A DNA stretch of 11,897 bases from Immundisolibacteraceae bacterium (lineage in GTDB: Bacteria; Pseudomonadota; Gammaproteobacteria; Immundisolibacterales; Immundisolibacteraceae): contig JAESTY010000134.1 in NCBI GenBank assembly GCA_016763355.1, forward strand, positions 1 to 11,897, given 5' to 3'. The position numbers and the translations under genes are program-made. Below the pieces are notes generated by a model, which did no database searches, was not told the DNA's origin, and saw only the letters and a program-made list of their open reading frames with translations. Shown here in pieces: positions 1 to 6,150 of the stretch. How positions within the stretch are numbered: the stretch's first letter is position 1; each line of letters starts with the position of its first letter.

Positions 1-1172
1 ACTGCACACCGATTCAATCCGAAGCAATACCCGCGCTGTTAGCCGGTCGAGATGTGGCCGGCCAGGCGCAAACTGGCACCGGTAAAACCGCCGCCTTTCT
101 GCTGGCGACGCTTAATTTATTACTCACCCAGGATCCGAAAGAGGGACGTGAACAGCGTCATCCGCGGGCTTTCATCATGGCGCCGACCCGCGAACTGGTG
201 ATTCAGATTCATAAAGATGCCAAACAGTTGATTGGCGACCTGGATATCACCCTGGGGTTGGCCTATGGCGGTGTGGATTATGAGAAGCAGCGCGATGTGA
301 TTGCCGCAGGGGTCGACATCCTGATCGGCACCCCCGGCCGGTTAATCGACTACTGTAAACAGCACGTTTATAGCCTGAGTAAAATTGACGCGGTGGTGCT
401 GGATGAAGCCGACCGTATGTTTGACCTGGGTTTTATCAAAGATGTGCGCTGGTTGCTGCGCAAGACTCCGGCTCCTGAACAACGTCTAAATATGCTGTTT
501 TCGGCAACCTTATCAGCCAAGGTTACCGAACTGGCTTATGAGCATATGAATAACCCGCAGGAGGTGAAAGTTGAAGCAGATAAAATTACTGCGGACAAGG
601 TCGAAGAGGTGATGTATCACGTCGCCAATCAGGAAAAAATTCCGCTTTTACTAGGGTTGTTCAAGCAAAATGATTTTCATCGCACCATGGTGTTTGCCAA
701 TATGAAGGGCACCTGTGAACGGGTCTGGGGTTATCTGGCCGGTGCTGAATATCGGGTCGGTCTGATGACCGGAGATGTGCCGCAGAAAAAACGCCAGCGA
801 CTGCTAGGTGAGTTCCAGAATGGCGAACTCGATATATTGGTGGCCACCGATGTTGCTGCCCGTGGGCTGCACATCGAGGGTGTTAGCCACGTTATTAATT
901 ATGATTTACCCGAAGATGCCGAAGACTATGTACATCGGATCGGTCGTACCGCCCGCGCTGGCGCTACTGGCGATGCGATTAGTTTTGGTTGTGAAACCTA
1001 CGTTTACTCGATTCCTGATATCGAGAAATATATCGATCACAAAATTCCGACAGCGCCGGTGGATCCGGAGATGTTGGTGGAACCAGGTCGTCGAGTTCGC
1101 CACGAAAAGAGCCCGCCGAGACCGGGCTCAGGAAAAGGCGGTGGTCGGCGTCGTTCCGGTGGCCGGCGTTAA
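1..1172 (+). CDS. rhlB: DEAD-box ATP-dependent RNA helicase, RhlB type (5' end missing)
   Basis: ATP-driven RNA helicase that unwinds structured RNA; RhlB of gammaproteobacteria works with RNase E and PNPase in mRNA decay. The reading frame is open from base 3, where it already encodes a Q-motif remnant (CTPIQ), so the true start lies left of the window and the GTG at 54 is internal. Motifs occur in family order: AQTGTGKT (66-89, motif I), PTREL, GG, TPGR, DEAD (402-413, motif II), SAT (501-509, motif III), ATDVAARGLHI (motif V) and HRIGRTARAG (933-962, motif VI). The C-terminus ends in a Gly/Arg-rich basic tail (about the last 25 residues), typical of an RNA-binding extension. No terminator follows directly; the next gene begins 52 nt downstream on the same strand and may be co-transcribed. 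RhlE or SrmB are the alternatives; the VLDEADRMFDLGF and HIEGVSHVINYDLP stretches favour RhlB. Confidence 0.94.
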   Translation, partial: CTPIQSEAIPALLAGRDVAGQAQTGTGKTAAFLLATLNLLLTQDPKEGREQRHPRAFIMAPTRELVIQIHKDAKQLIGDLDITLGLAYGGVDYEKQRDVIAAGVDILIGTPGRLIDYCKQHVYSLSKIDAVVLDEADRMFDLGFIKDVRWLLRKTPAPEQRLNMLFSATLSAKVTELAYEHMNNPQEVKVEADKITADKVEEVMYHVANQEKIPLLLGLFKQNDFHRTMVFANMKGTCERVWGYLAGAEYRVGLMTGDVPQKKRQRLLGEFQNGELDILVATDVAARGLHIEGVSHVINYDLPEDAEDYVHRIGRTARAGATGDAISFGCETYVYSIPDIEKYIDHKIPTAPVDPEMLVEPGRRVRHEKSPPRPGSGKGGGRRRSGGRR

Positions 1173-1224
1173 GGTTTCAGATCTAATTTGAATGACTTAA
1201 TCCAGTAGCTGTCGAGGTAATCCT

Positions 1225-1527
1225 ATGTTTATCGCAATGAATCGTTTCAAAATTAATCTGGGTCGTGAAGAAGATTTCGAGGCTATCTGGCGTAACCGGG
1301 ATAGTTATCTCAGCGAGGTGCCTGGGTTTCAGAAGTTCAATCTGGTACGCGGCGCTACCAATGATGAATACACGCTCTACGCCTCCCATGCGACCTGGGA
1401 GAACCGACAGGTGTTCGAAGACTGGACCCACTCGGATTCGTTCAAAAAAGCCCATGCTGGTGCCGGTGCTAATAAGGACATCTATCAGGGCGCGCCCAAC
1501 TTTGAAGGCTTTGATGTGGTGCTCTGA
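1225..1527 (+). CDS. IsdG/HmoA-like antibiotic biosynthesis monooxygenase-fold protein, candidate heme-degrading
   Basis: A 100-residue protein of the ABM dimeric ferredoxin-like fold. It begins MFIAMNRFKI and carries TWEN, VFEDW and SFKKAH, which match by eye the layout of the staphylococcal heme oxygenases IsdG/IsdI. The Asn/Trp/His catalytic triad of those enzymes falls on N6, W67 and H77 here, at almost identical numbering. In that family the enzyme opens the heme ring to release iron; here this role is inferred, not shown. The ATG at 1225 is preceded by GAGGT (1214-1218) at good spacing. The gene lies 52 nt after rhlB and ends just before a strong terminator, so it is probably the last gene of that transcript. 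I see no Fur-box-like palindrome in the 52-nt gap and no heme-transport gene nearby. The alternative is a generic ABM quinol/polyketide monooxygenase or a stress protein of unknown substrate. Confidence 0.85.
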   Translation: MFIAMNRFKINLGREEDFEAIWRNRDSYLSEVPGFQKFNLVRGATNDEYTLYASHATWENRQVFEDWTHSDSFKKAHAGAGANKDIYQGAPNFEGFDVVL

Positions 1528-1549
1528 TTAAGGTCTTCTGCTTTGATCG

Positions 1550-1583
1550 AAACGGGGCTGCAATGGCCCCGTTTTTGGTTTTT
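1550..1583 (+). terminator. Rho-independent terminator after the rhlB-monooxygenase genes
   Basis: A 9-bp perfect GC-rich stem, AAACGGGGC (1550-1558) against GCCCCGTTT (1566-1574), encloses a 7-nt loop and runs into GTTTTTGGTTTTTT. It sits 22 nt after the monooxygenase stop. Read on the minus strand the stem is followed by CGATCAAA and lacks a good T-tract, so it should mainly stop plus-strand transcripts and not the converging mtaD-cysZ message. Confidence 0.9.
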
Positions 1584-1669
1584 AGGGCCGATTAGTAATA
1601 GCGAAATCTAAGTGACGGCCGGATGTCGTTGTCATCAAAGCCGACGCTTTCGGTTAGCAGTTAATGTCA

Positions 1670-2410
1670 TTAAGTGGTTTCTAACTGTTTGTATTTATCG
1701 ACCCAGGCGGCAGTACTACCAGCGACTGCGGCTGGCATGACCAGAATGTTTAGCAGCGGTACGGTGCTAACAATCATCACCCCCAGGCCGAAACCAAAGG
1801 TAGTTAGGGGCAGTTGGCGAGCTTTCTGGCGAACCTGGGGGAATAGAATTTTGTTGTTGATCATCGGGTAATCAAGATACTCCAGCGCCAGCATCCAACT
1901 GGTAAAAGCCAGCCACAGGGGGGTGCCGATGGCAGTGGTCGGAGGAAACAGCATGAGCAGTCCGATTGGAATCGCATAGCGAGCGAAATAGGTTAGTTTG
2001 CGCACCTCATTAAAAATGGTCGGCAGGAATTCCCTGAGAAACTGTTTTAGCGGGGTTTCCGGTAATGGCTGGTTAGTGAGCAGCAGCTCGACCCGTTCAG
2101 AGAGCAGGCCGTTAAAAGGTGCTGCAATGATATTGGCCAGCATAACGAAGGTGTAGCTTACGGTCAGTAACAGGGCTAACACCAGTAGTGGCCAGATTAG
2201 CCATTCCAGCCAGCTCAGCCAGTTCGGCAATATATTCTGCAGTCGTTCAACCTGTTCGCTAAATAGCGAAACCGCCCAGCCGATCATGGCCATGAACAGC
2301 ACCAGGTTGACCACGATCGGCGCGATTACAAATTTTCTTAGAACAGGATTGGTGATGATTTTTGCACCGCGAAACAGATAACCGATGCCTTCAATGGGAT
2401 TGCCTTTCAA
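1670..2410 (-). CDS. cysZ: CysZ-family sulfate transporter
   Basis: Inner-membrane protein of 246 residues (E. coli CysZ is about 250) that imports sulfate for cysteine synthesis. The N-terminal segment NPIEGIGYLFRGAKII followed by NPVLRKFVIAPIVVN is the family signature. Hydrophobic segments lie at about 28-50, 70-95, 141-178 and 205-232. The start is TTG (2410-2408): an in-frame TAA lies two codons upstream, no ATG occurs before residue 40, and AAGGA sits 7 nt before the TTG. That AAGGA overlaps the stop codon of mtaD, which ends 10 nt upstream, so the two genes are very likely one transcript with coupled translation. Sulfate uptake next to a sulfur-nucleoside salvage enzyme makes sense metabolically. 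No clear minus-strand terminator is visible between 1587 and 1669. Confidence 0.92.
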   Translation of the reverse strand: MKGNPIEGIGYLFRGAKIITNPVLRKFVIAPIVVNLVLFMAMIGWAVSLFSEQVERLQNILPNWLSWLEWLIWPLLVLALLLTVSYTFVMLANIIAAPFNGLLSERVELLLTNQPLPETPLKQFLREFLPTIFNEVRKLTYFARYAIPIGLLMLFPPTTAIGTPLWLAFTSWMLALEYLDYPMINNKILFPQVRQKARQLPLTTFGFGLGVMIVSTVPLLNILVMPAAVAGSTAAWVDKYKQLETT

Positions 2411-2423
2411 ACCTTAATCCTTA
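2411..2423 (-). promoter_or_regulatory. Ribosome binding site for the TTG start of cysZ, overlapping the mtaD stop
   Basis: On the minus strand the sequence reads TAAGGATTAAGGT and then TTG. AAGGA (2422-2418) begins inside the TAA stop of mtaD and stands 7 nt from the TTG. This placement decides the TTG start and suggests ribosomes finishing mtaD re-initiate on cysZ. Confidence 0.7.
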
Positions 2424-3752
2424 ACTTTGTAGTTGTCGCCGCCATTGGGCTGTTTGCTTGATAAGGGTCGGTGGGTGCAGGGTCAGCAACTCGCCATCTT
2501 TAAGCAATTGTCGCCCGGCCACCCAGACATCGGTGACATTGTCGCGGCCACTGGCGTAGATCAACGCCGATAGCGGATCAAAAACTGGCACGGTATGTAG
2601 GGTATCGAGTCGAATAGCGGTGATATCGGCGGCCTTACCGGGTTCCAGACTGCCGATCTGCTGATCAAGCCCGAGTGCCCGTGCACCATTAATGGTGGCC
2701 ATTTCCAGCAGGGTATGGGCGGGCAATGCGGCGGCGTCATTGGCGGTGAGTTTGCCAAGCAGGCCCGCGCAGCGCATCTCCTCGACCATATTCAGATTGT
2801 TATTACTGGCTGCGCCATCGGTGCCCAAAGAGACATTGACGCCGCTATTGAGTAGTTGATTAACGGGGCAGGCGCCGCTGGCAAGTTTCATGTTGGATTG
2901 TGGGCAGTGAACAACGCTAGCTCCGTGCTGTGCGAGGGTTTCGATTTCGTCAGGTAACAGCTGGGTGGCATGCACGGCCTGCAACCGGGAGGACAACAAT
3001 CCGAGCTGGCTAATGCGCTCCAGTGGCCGCATCTTGTGTTGGGTCTGGCTCTGCTCAACTTCAGCTGCAGTCTCGTGTATGTGAATGGTGATCGGAAGGT
3101 CGAGCTCTTCGGCCGGGGTTGCTACCTGCTCTAGCCATTGATCACTGACTGTATAAGCGGAGTGGGGCGCGAATTGGGTAGTAATCAGCGGTGAGCTGAC
3201 ATATTGGTCGTGGAGCTGTAGGCCGAGTCGCAAATGCTCCTCTGGTGTTGCTGCCCAGCTGTTGGGGAAGTCAATCAGCACCAGGCCGATCACGGCTCGC
3301 ATGCCAGCTTGTTCGGCGATCGAGGCAGTGATGTTGGGGAAAAAATACATATCGGCAAAACAGGTGGTGCCGCTACAGATCATCTCTGCGATTGCCAATC
3401 GGCTTCCGGCAGCGACAAACTCTGTGCTCACATGGGCCTGTTCTGCCGGCCATATATGGTCTTCTAGCCAGGTCTGTAATGGCAGGTCGTCCGCAAGTCC
3501 ACGCATTAGTGACATGGGTGCGTGGGTATGACTATTCACCAATCCCGGAATCAATAAATGGGCGCTGCAGTCGACGACCCGGTCAGAGCAGTAACGCTGA
3601 ACTACTTTTTCGGTCGGCAATATCGCTTTGATTTTGCCGTCGTGGACCACTAAGGAATGATCAGTAAGCAGCTGGTTGTTCGGTACTACTGGTACGATCC
3701 AGCAAGCATTGATAATCGTATCTACGGTTTCAACGGGGGAGTTGGCTGGCAC
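2421..3752 (-). CDS. mtaD: 5-methylthioadenosine/S-adenosylhomocysteine deaminase (MtaD, TRZ/ATZ amidohydrolase)
   Basis: Metal-dependent cytosolic deaminase converting methylthioadenosine or S-adenosylhomocysteine to the inosine derivative, a purine/methionine salvage step. Numbered from the GTG at 3752 (443 residues), the metal ligands are HTH (H75, H77), HIHET (H226, E227), H282 in VVHCPQSNMK and D312 in LGTDGAASNN. The stretch MRGLADDLPLQTWLED is typical of this subgroup. The frame stays open to a GTG at 3806 (461 residues), but the extra 18 residues (cysteine-rich, without family resemblance) have no Shine-Dalgarno. The GTG at 3752 has a GTGAG 6 nt upstream and gives the usual family length, so I prefer it. 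A TAGAAT hexamer (3838-3833, minus) could be a -10 box, but no -35 matches. cysZ follows 10 nt downstream. Guanine deaminase or chlorohydrolases of the same superfamily are less likely. Confidence 0.9.
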   Translation of the reverse strand: MPANSPVETVDTIINACWIVPVVPNNQLLTDHSLVVHDGKIKAILPTEKVVQRYCSDRVVDCSAHLLIPGLVNSHTHAPMSLMRGLADDLPLQTWLEDHIWPAEQAHVSTEFVAAGSRLAIAEMICSGTTCFADMYFFPNITASIAEQAGMRAVIGLVLIDFPNSWAATPEEHLRLGLQLHDQYVSSPLITTQFAPHSAYTVSDQWLEQVATPAEELDLPITIHIHETAAEVEQSQTQHKMRPLERISQLGLLSSRLQAVHATQLLPDEIETLAQHGASVVHCPQSNMKLASGACPVNQLLNSGVNVSLGTDGAASNNNLNMVEEMRCAGLLGKLTANDAAALPAHTLLEMATINGARALGLDQQIGSLEPGKAADITAIRLDTLHTVPVFDPLSALIYASGRDNVTDVWVAGRQLLKDGELLTLHPPTLIKQTAQWRRQLQS

Positions 3753-3971
3753 GTCAGGCTCACGGAACAGAATTGAAAGGCACTTAAAATCACTGCAGAA
3801 GCGCACGGTGATAGTGGGGTTTTTATGCCGCTATTCTAGTCTGCTTTTCGGTTTACCGGTTGTTACAGGAGCTTCTTTTGGTCAGGCCTGGATTGGGTCG
3901 CGCTGGTCAGCGTGCTAACGGAGTATGATCGGGCCAATTTCGAGCTAGCTGTGGAGTGACGCCAAAACGTG

Positions 3972-5681
3972 TCAGGGCTTCTGCAGATAGGCTTTTTCGA
4001 ATTCGGCGGCAGGAATTGGTCTGGAAAAGTAATAACCCTGCATACGATCGAACAGAAGTTTCTCGCACAGGGCTTTTTGTTTTGCAGTTTCGACGCCTTC
4101 GGCCACAACTTGCAGGCCCAGGATTTTTGCGAAGGCATTGATGGCATGTAGATAAGTTTCGTCGCTGTTATTGTCTGAAATCGAATGAATAAACGATTTG
4201 TCGATTTTTAACACCTGGAATGGGTAGTTTTTCAGCTGTAACAGGGATGAGTATCCGGTACCAAAATCATCCATCGCCAGTTTAATACCCCGTTGTGACA
4301 AATTCTCTAGCAGCTGGGTGCTGACCTCGGTATTTTCGCTAACCGCACTTTCGGTAAGTTCAAGCTCGAGTCGCTGATGGGGAATATCGTACTTCTGCAT
4401 GGTGGATTCAACGTTGCCAACAAAACTGTGACTGCCTAGTTGCAGGGCAGACAGGTTGACGGATAAAGATAAATTGAGGTCGGTGGCGTTGAATTTAATG
4501 CGCCATTTCTGCAACTGCTGACAGGCCTTATCGAGTACCCAGTCACCGATTTCGACGATCAGTCCGGTGTCTTCAGCAATCGGAATAAATTTGTCCGGAG
4601 GAATAAGACCTTTAGTTGGGTGTTGCCAGCGAATAAGCGCTTCAGCGCCGGTGATTTTCTGATCGCTGACACCGATTTGAGGCTGATAGTAGAGCACCAG
4701 TTCATCGCGATCCAGGGCACCGCGTAAATCATGTTCGAGTTCAACACGTTTCTGAATTTTTTCGTGCAGTTCTTTGGAATAAAAGTGTGATTGATTGCGG
4801 CCCGCGTCCTTAGAACGATAGAGCGCAACATCGGCACATTTCATTAGCTGGACAGCATCGGTTGCACAGTCCGGATAGCTGGCAATCCCCATACTGGCTG
4901 AGATGCTGATCTCGTGGCCTTCAATCATCAGCGGCTGTTTTAAGGTCCGTAGAATGCGCTGGGTAAGCCGCTCGGCGAGTTCAATGTTGTCCAGGTTGTG
5001 GATTAAAATGGCGAATTCATCACCACCGAGGCGACACAGCAGGTCGCCTTCTCTGACCGCGGTTGTTAAACGTTTGGCGACCTCTTTGAGTAATTCATCG
5101 CCAATCACATGCCCAAGGGTATCGTTGATATCTTTAAACTTATCCAGATCCAGCATCACTAATGCGAGTTCGGTGTTTTGGCGTTCTGCCAGCGGTAATG
5201 CGTTGGTTAATCCACGTTCAAACATATGCCGGTTTGCCAGTCCGGTGAGCGAGTCTACCTCTGCCAGATAACGCAGCTGCTCACGGCTCTCTCGTAATTC
5301 CGATTCAATTTTGTGGCGTTCACGGGCGTGAGAAATGGCCCGCATCAGGCGGGGCGCGGTGACCTCACTTTTAACAATAAAATCCTGGGCTCCATGTTCG
5401 ATGCATTTAAGAGCCAGCTCTTCATCGTTGGTGTGACTGAGCATCACCACTGGCGTATTGTTGGTCGGTGGACTACGCAGGGAAATAAGCAGTTCAAGTC
5501 CGGTCATGGTGGGTAATTGATAGTCTAGTAACAGCAAATCAAACGATGTCTCCAGGGCCAGGGCCAGGCCGGCCTCTGCGGAACTAGCCTCGGTCACCTC
5601 TATGGTTTGCCCAGGTCTCTGGAGGTTGCGCATGGTATTCATGCGATCGACCACATCGTCGTCAATGATCAGAAGCTTCAA
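3972..5681 (-). CDS. Response regulator with REC-GGDEF-EAL domains (c-di-GMP synthesis and breakdown)
   Basis: A 569-residue cytosolic regulator that can make and degrade the second messenger c-di-GMP under control of phosphorylation. The receiver domain (1-120) has D7-D9, phospho-acceptor D53, S82 and K104. A short helical linker (about 118-140) leads to GGDEF (about 141-300) with DSLTGLANR, metal-binding D178, GGDEF at 219-223 (codons 5027-5013) and an inhibitory I-site RxxD at 210-213, exactly five residues before it. The EAL domain (about 315-565) has EAL 347-349, N409, ELTES 441-445, DDFGTG 471-476, K492, E529 and Q548. All expected catalytic positions are present, so both activities are possible. 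The start is TTG at 5681: an in-frame TAG stands immediately before it and the next ATG (residue 14) would remove the acidic pocket. It is the last gene of the operon, 34 nt after a single-domain receiver and downstream of a histidine kinase, whose phosphate it probably receives. Confidence 0.97.
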   Translation of the reverse strand: MKLLIIDDDVVDRMNTMRNLQRPGQTIEVTEASSAEAGLALALETSFDLLLLDYQLPTMTGLELLISLRSPPTNNTPVVMLSHTNDEELALKCIEHGAQDFIVKSEVTAPRLMRAISHARERHKIESELRESREQLRYLAEVDSLTGLANRHMFERGLTNALPLAERQNTELALVMLDLDKFKDINDTLGHVIGDELLKEVAKRLTTAVREGDLLCRLGGDEFAILIHNLDNIELAERLTQRILRTLKQPLMIEGHEISISASMGIASYPDCATDAVQLMKCADVALYRSKDAGRNQSHFYSKELHEKIQKRVELEHDLRGALDRDELVLYYQPQIGVSDQKITGAEALIRWQHPTKGLIPPDKFIPIAEDTGLIVEIGDWVLDKACQQLQKWRIKFNATDLNLSLSVNLSALQLGSHSFVGNVESTMQKYDIPHQRLELELTESAVSENTEVSTQLLENLSQRGIKLAMDDFGTGYSSLLQLKNYPFQVLKIDKSFIHSISDNNSDETYLHAINAFAKILGLQVVAEGVETAKQKALCEKLLFDRMQGYYFSRPIPAAEFEKAYLQKP

Positions 5682-5693
5682 CTAGCTGCTCTC
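5682..5693 (-). promoter_or_regulatory. Ribosome binding site for the TTG start of the GGDEF-EAL gene
   Basis: GAGAG (5693-5689, minus) lies 7 nt before the TTG. The codon just before the TTG is an in-frame TAG (5684-5682), so no longer protein is possible. The site is of moderate strength, in keeping with low expression of a signalling enzyme. Confidence 0.5.
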
Positions 5694-5715
5694 GTTATTA
5701 AGGTGGTCAAGGTGA

Positions 5716-6150
5716 TTATGGTCGGATGACCGGAAATTCAACCAGCCGCCAGTAGTGGTCTAGCAGCTGAAGTAGATCGTCAAAACCTGTGTCGAGTTTG
5801 TTTTTAACAACATATCCGGCAATGTTTTCGTTGTAGGCCGCTACCTTATCTTTATCGTCGTCAGAGGTGGTCAGCACAAATACTACGGTACTTCGCAGTG
5901 CTGGATCTTTACGGAGCTCTCTGAGCATTTCAATACCGGACATTCTCGGCATATTCAGATCCAGCAGTAGCAAAAACGGTTGGTCTATTTCTTGTGCTCT
6001 GAGCATCTCCAGCCCTTCTATGCCATCTCGGGCTCTAAAGAACGGGTTGGCGAGCTTCATTTTGTTGAGGGCTCTTTCGACCCCCATAGCGTCGATATCA
6101 TCATCATCGACTAGCAAGATCGAGATAGGTTTGCAGTCATTATTGTTCAT
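5716..6150 (-). CDS. Single-domain response regulator, Rcp1/CheY-like
   Basis: A 144-residue stand-alone receiver with no output domain. Acidic pocket D15-D17, phospho-acceptor D64 in LLLDLNMPRMSG, T95 in VLTTSDDD and K116 in GYVVKN are all present. The NMPRMSGIEML and TSDDDKDKVAAY stretches are typical of the receivers paired with phytochrome-like histidine kinases (Rcp1 type). The frame is open upstream to 6303 inside the kinase gene, but the ATG at 6150 fits: AGGA (6163-6160) is 9 nt upstream and the domain starts about 8 residues later. This start overlaps the kinase stop by 11 nt, implying translational coupling and close stoichiometry. It probably takes phosphate from the upstream kinase and either acts by protein contact or relays or competes with the REC-GGDEF-EAL protein 34 nt downstream; the last point is inference. 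Confidence 0.95.
   Translation of the reverse strand: MNNNDCKPISILLVDDDDIDAMGVERALNKMKLANPFFRARDGIEGLEMLRAQEIDQPFLLLLDLNMPRMSGIEMLRELRKDPALRSTVVFVLTTSDDDKDKVAAYNENIAGYVVKNKLDTGFDDLLQLLDHYWRLVEFPVIRP

Noticed and set aside
1642..1660. Small hairpin AGCCGA/TCGGTT downstream of cysZ
   Set aside because: Only 6 bp with a G-T pair and no following T-tract on the minus strand.
3753..3806. N-terminal extension of mtaD to the GTG at 3806
   Set aside because: No Shine-Dalgarno, no family resemblance in the extra 18 residues, and the GTG at 3752 gives the normal family length.
4903..5271. 122-codon plus-strand open frame opposite the GGDEF domain
   Set aside because: Low-complexity serine/arginine-rich antisense shadow of a conserved catalytic domain.
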